Assembly (NCBI GenBank): GCA_022710685.1 | Contig: JAKLGM010000004.1 | Location: forward strand, 1-54,557 | Source: Patescibacteria group bacterium | GTDB lineage: Bacteria > Patescibacteriota > Patescibacteriia > Patescibacteriales > UBA12465 | DNA length: 54,557 nucleotides | Direction of reading: 5' to 3' | Part shown: piece by piece, positions 53,793-54,557 of the stretch | Layout: every line of letters starts with the position of its first letter | Numbering within the stretch: position 1 is the stretch's first letter | Notes under the pieces: model-generated | What the model saw: the letters and a program-made list of their open reading frames with translations, nothing else | What the model was told of the DNA's origin: nothing | Database searches by the model: none | Program-made: the position numbers and the translations under genes

Positions 53793-54557
53793 TTATTTTG
53801 AGAAAAACATCCCCTCATCCTCATCGTCTGAAAAAGCTCGAAGCGATGCTGGTTTAGATTCTTTCGGTTCGGCTGGAGTCGCAGCTGATTCCTCTGCCTT
53901 AATCTCCTCTGGCTCAAATTCTTCCGACTCAAAAGCCAAAGTTCCATCATCGCCCTCATCTTCGGAGTCAAGATAAGAATCCGGCGCGGTCGCATCAGCT
54001 TTGCTGTGCAGGGGCATGCCAGCCGTACCTGAAGTAATCTGATTAGCATACTGCTCCTTGGAAACTAAAACTTCCCGCGGCTTGGCGCCGTTTGAAGGAC
54101 CGATAATGCCAGCCTCTTCTAGACCGTCTAAAATACTAGCGGCGCGGCCATAGCCGATACGCAAACGGCGTTGCAATAAAGAAGTAGAAGCCCGGCCCAT
54201 ATTGATAACTATTTCCTTAGCCTCGGCTGATAATTCATCTTCGTCACCAAAAGTTCCGTCTAAACCGACACCGGCAACACCAGAAACTTTCTGGCGCTCA
54301 GTAATACCTTCGATATATTCAGCCTCGCCTGATTTTTCCTTGATATAAGAAGTGATACGATTAATTTCGTCATCGCTCAAAAAAGCGCCCTGCAAACGTT
54401 TTGGCTTGGCCATTTCGGCGGAATTAAACAACATGTCCCCCTTGCCCAATAATTTTTCGGCGCCGGAGCAATCCAAAATAGTCTTAGAATCAATAGCGGA
54501 AGCGACCGAGAAAGCAATGCGGGCCGGGATGTTAGCTTTAATCAAACCAGTGATGAC
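53793..54557 (-). CDS. ftsK: DNA translocase FtsK, C-terminal part (cut by window edge)
   Basis: The N-terminus lies beyond the window; 255 residues are visible. FtsK pumps DNA at the division septum and helps chromosome resolution. The start of the visible part, VITGLIKANIPARIAFSVASAIDSKTILD, is the end of the RecA-like motor, then GAEKLLGKGDMLF, and the gamma winged-helix domain (ELSAEAKEIVINMGRASTSLLQRRLRIGYGRAASILDGLEEAGIIGPSNGAKPREVLV in segments) that reads KOPS sites. After the gamma domain there is an unusual acidic tail of ~85 residues ending DEDEGMFFSK. Followed by the MurE-like gene. Confidence 0.95.
   Translation of the reverse strand, partial: VITGLIKANIPARIAFSVASAIDSKTILDCSGAEKLLGKGDMLFNSAEMAKPKRLQGAFLSDDEINRITSYIKEKSGEAEYIEGITERQKVSGVAGVGLDGTFGDEDELSAEAKEIVINMGRASTSLLQRRLRIGYGRAASILDGLEEAGIIGPSNGAKPREVLVSKEQYANQITSGTAGMPLHSKADATAPDSYLDSEDEGDDGTLAFESEEFEPEEIKAEESAATPAEPKESKPASLRAFSDDEDEGMFFSK

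Noticed and set aside
53786-54049. 87-codon Arg/Leu-rich frame within ftsK
   Set aside because: Shadow of the acidic ftsK tail in an alternative frame.
1-54557. Whole contig being of Bacteroidetes origin because of the T9SS sorting domain
   Set aside because: Promoters are TTGACA/TATAAT rather than the Bacteroidetes TTTG/TAnnTTTG form, and the remaining genes look like Patescibacteria.
1-54557. tRNA, rRNA, CRISPR arrays, riboswitches and insertion sequences
   Set aside because: No T-loop-like GTTCGA stems, no regularly spaced repeats, no transposase motifs and no known riboswitch core were seen by eye on either strand.

Overview
The window looks like a chromosomal segment of a Candidate Phyla Radiation (Patescibacteria) bacterium, most likely of the Parcubacteria group. 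The signs are: dense AT-leaning gene packing; small versions of housekeeping proteins; membrane or secreted proteins carrying T4SS_pilin-type double transmembrane segments; thrombospondin-3 calcium repeats on envelope proteins; a giant cysteine-rich exported protein; and fermentative energy genes (pyruvate:ferredoxin oxidoreductase plus ADP-forming acetyl-CoA synthetase). The taxon is inferred; no rRNA gene is present. Promoters are sigma70-like (TTGACA/TATAAT, very often with an extended -10 TGn), and Shine-Dalgarno sequences are almost absent.

Layout. 1-3144 (-): miaA (cut by the edge), miaB and a GT-C membrane glycosyltransferase, divergent from a second GT-C-like protein (3206-5134 +) and a 70-residue orphan. 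5479-9203 (-): operon of a HxGH nucleotidyltransferase, the septal or polar wall enzyme MltG and a DUF3160-like anchored protein. 9275-10216 (-): Fic protein behind a striking 20-bp-arm palindrome. 10337-12936 (-): asnS-tyrS. 13101-14309 (-): a stand-alone beta-propeller with a Bacteroidetes-type T9SS sorting domain. 14388-23206 (-): a thrombospondin-3 membrane protein followed by a ~2,700-residue cysteine-rich protein. 23216-27895 (-): ldt, xthA, leuS and ksgA.

27955-34837 (+): a DsbA-like membrane thiol oxidoreductase leads an operon encoding the four subunits of a pyruvate-type ferredoxin oxidoreductase. Between alpha and beta sit a 52-residue membrane peptide and a cysteine-rich T4SS_pilin protein. 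The operon ends in a fusion of an alpha/beta-hydrolase-like domain, a T4SS_pilin segment and a C39-like cysteine peptidase. 34839-43399: rnhA, recJ, a 32-residue membrane peptide, lepA, murJ, the ADP-forming acetyl-CoA synthetase and small membrane proteins. 43184-44843: a pair of unknown membrane proteins. 44939-52054 (-): rpoB-rpoC. 52321-54557 (-): a MurE-like ligase with an atypical specificity motif and the C-terminal part of FtsK (cut by the edge).

How it fits together. Pyruvate oxidation to acetyl-CoA (por genes) and acetyl-CoA to acetate plus ATP (acetyl-CoA synthetase) form a complete substrate-level ATP route. MltG, L,D-transpeptidase, MurJ, MurE-like ligase and FtsK are cell-wall and division functions. 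The most novel part is a set of exported disulfide-prone proteins (giant protein, cysteine-rich pilin-like protein, hydrolase-pilin-peptidase fusion) accompanied by a DsbA-like enzyme; these may form an undescribed surface or secretion apparatus. No tRNA, rRNA, CRISPR array or insertion sequence was recognised. No gene-free stretch exceeds 300 bases; the longest, 52055-52320, holds the rpoB promoter and leader.
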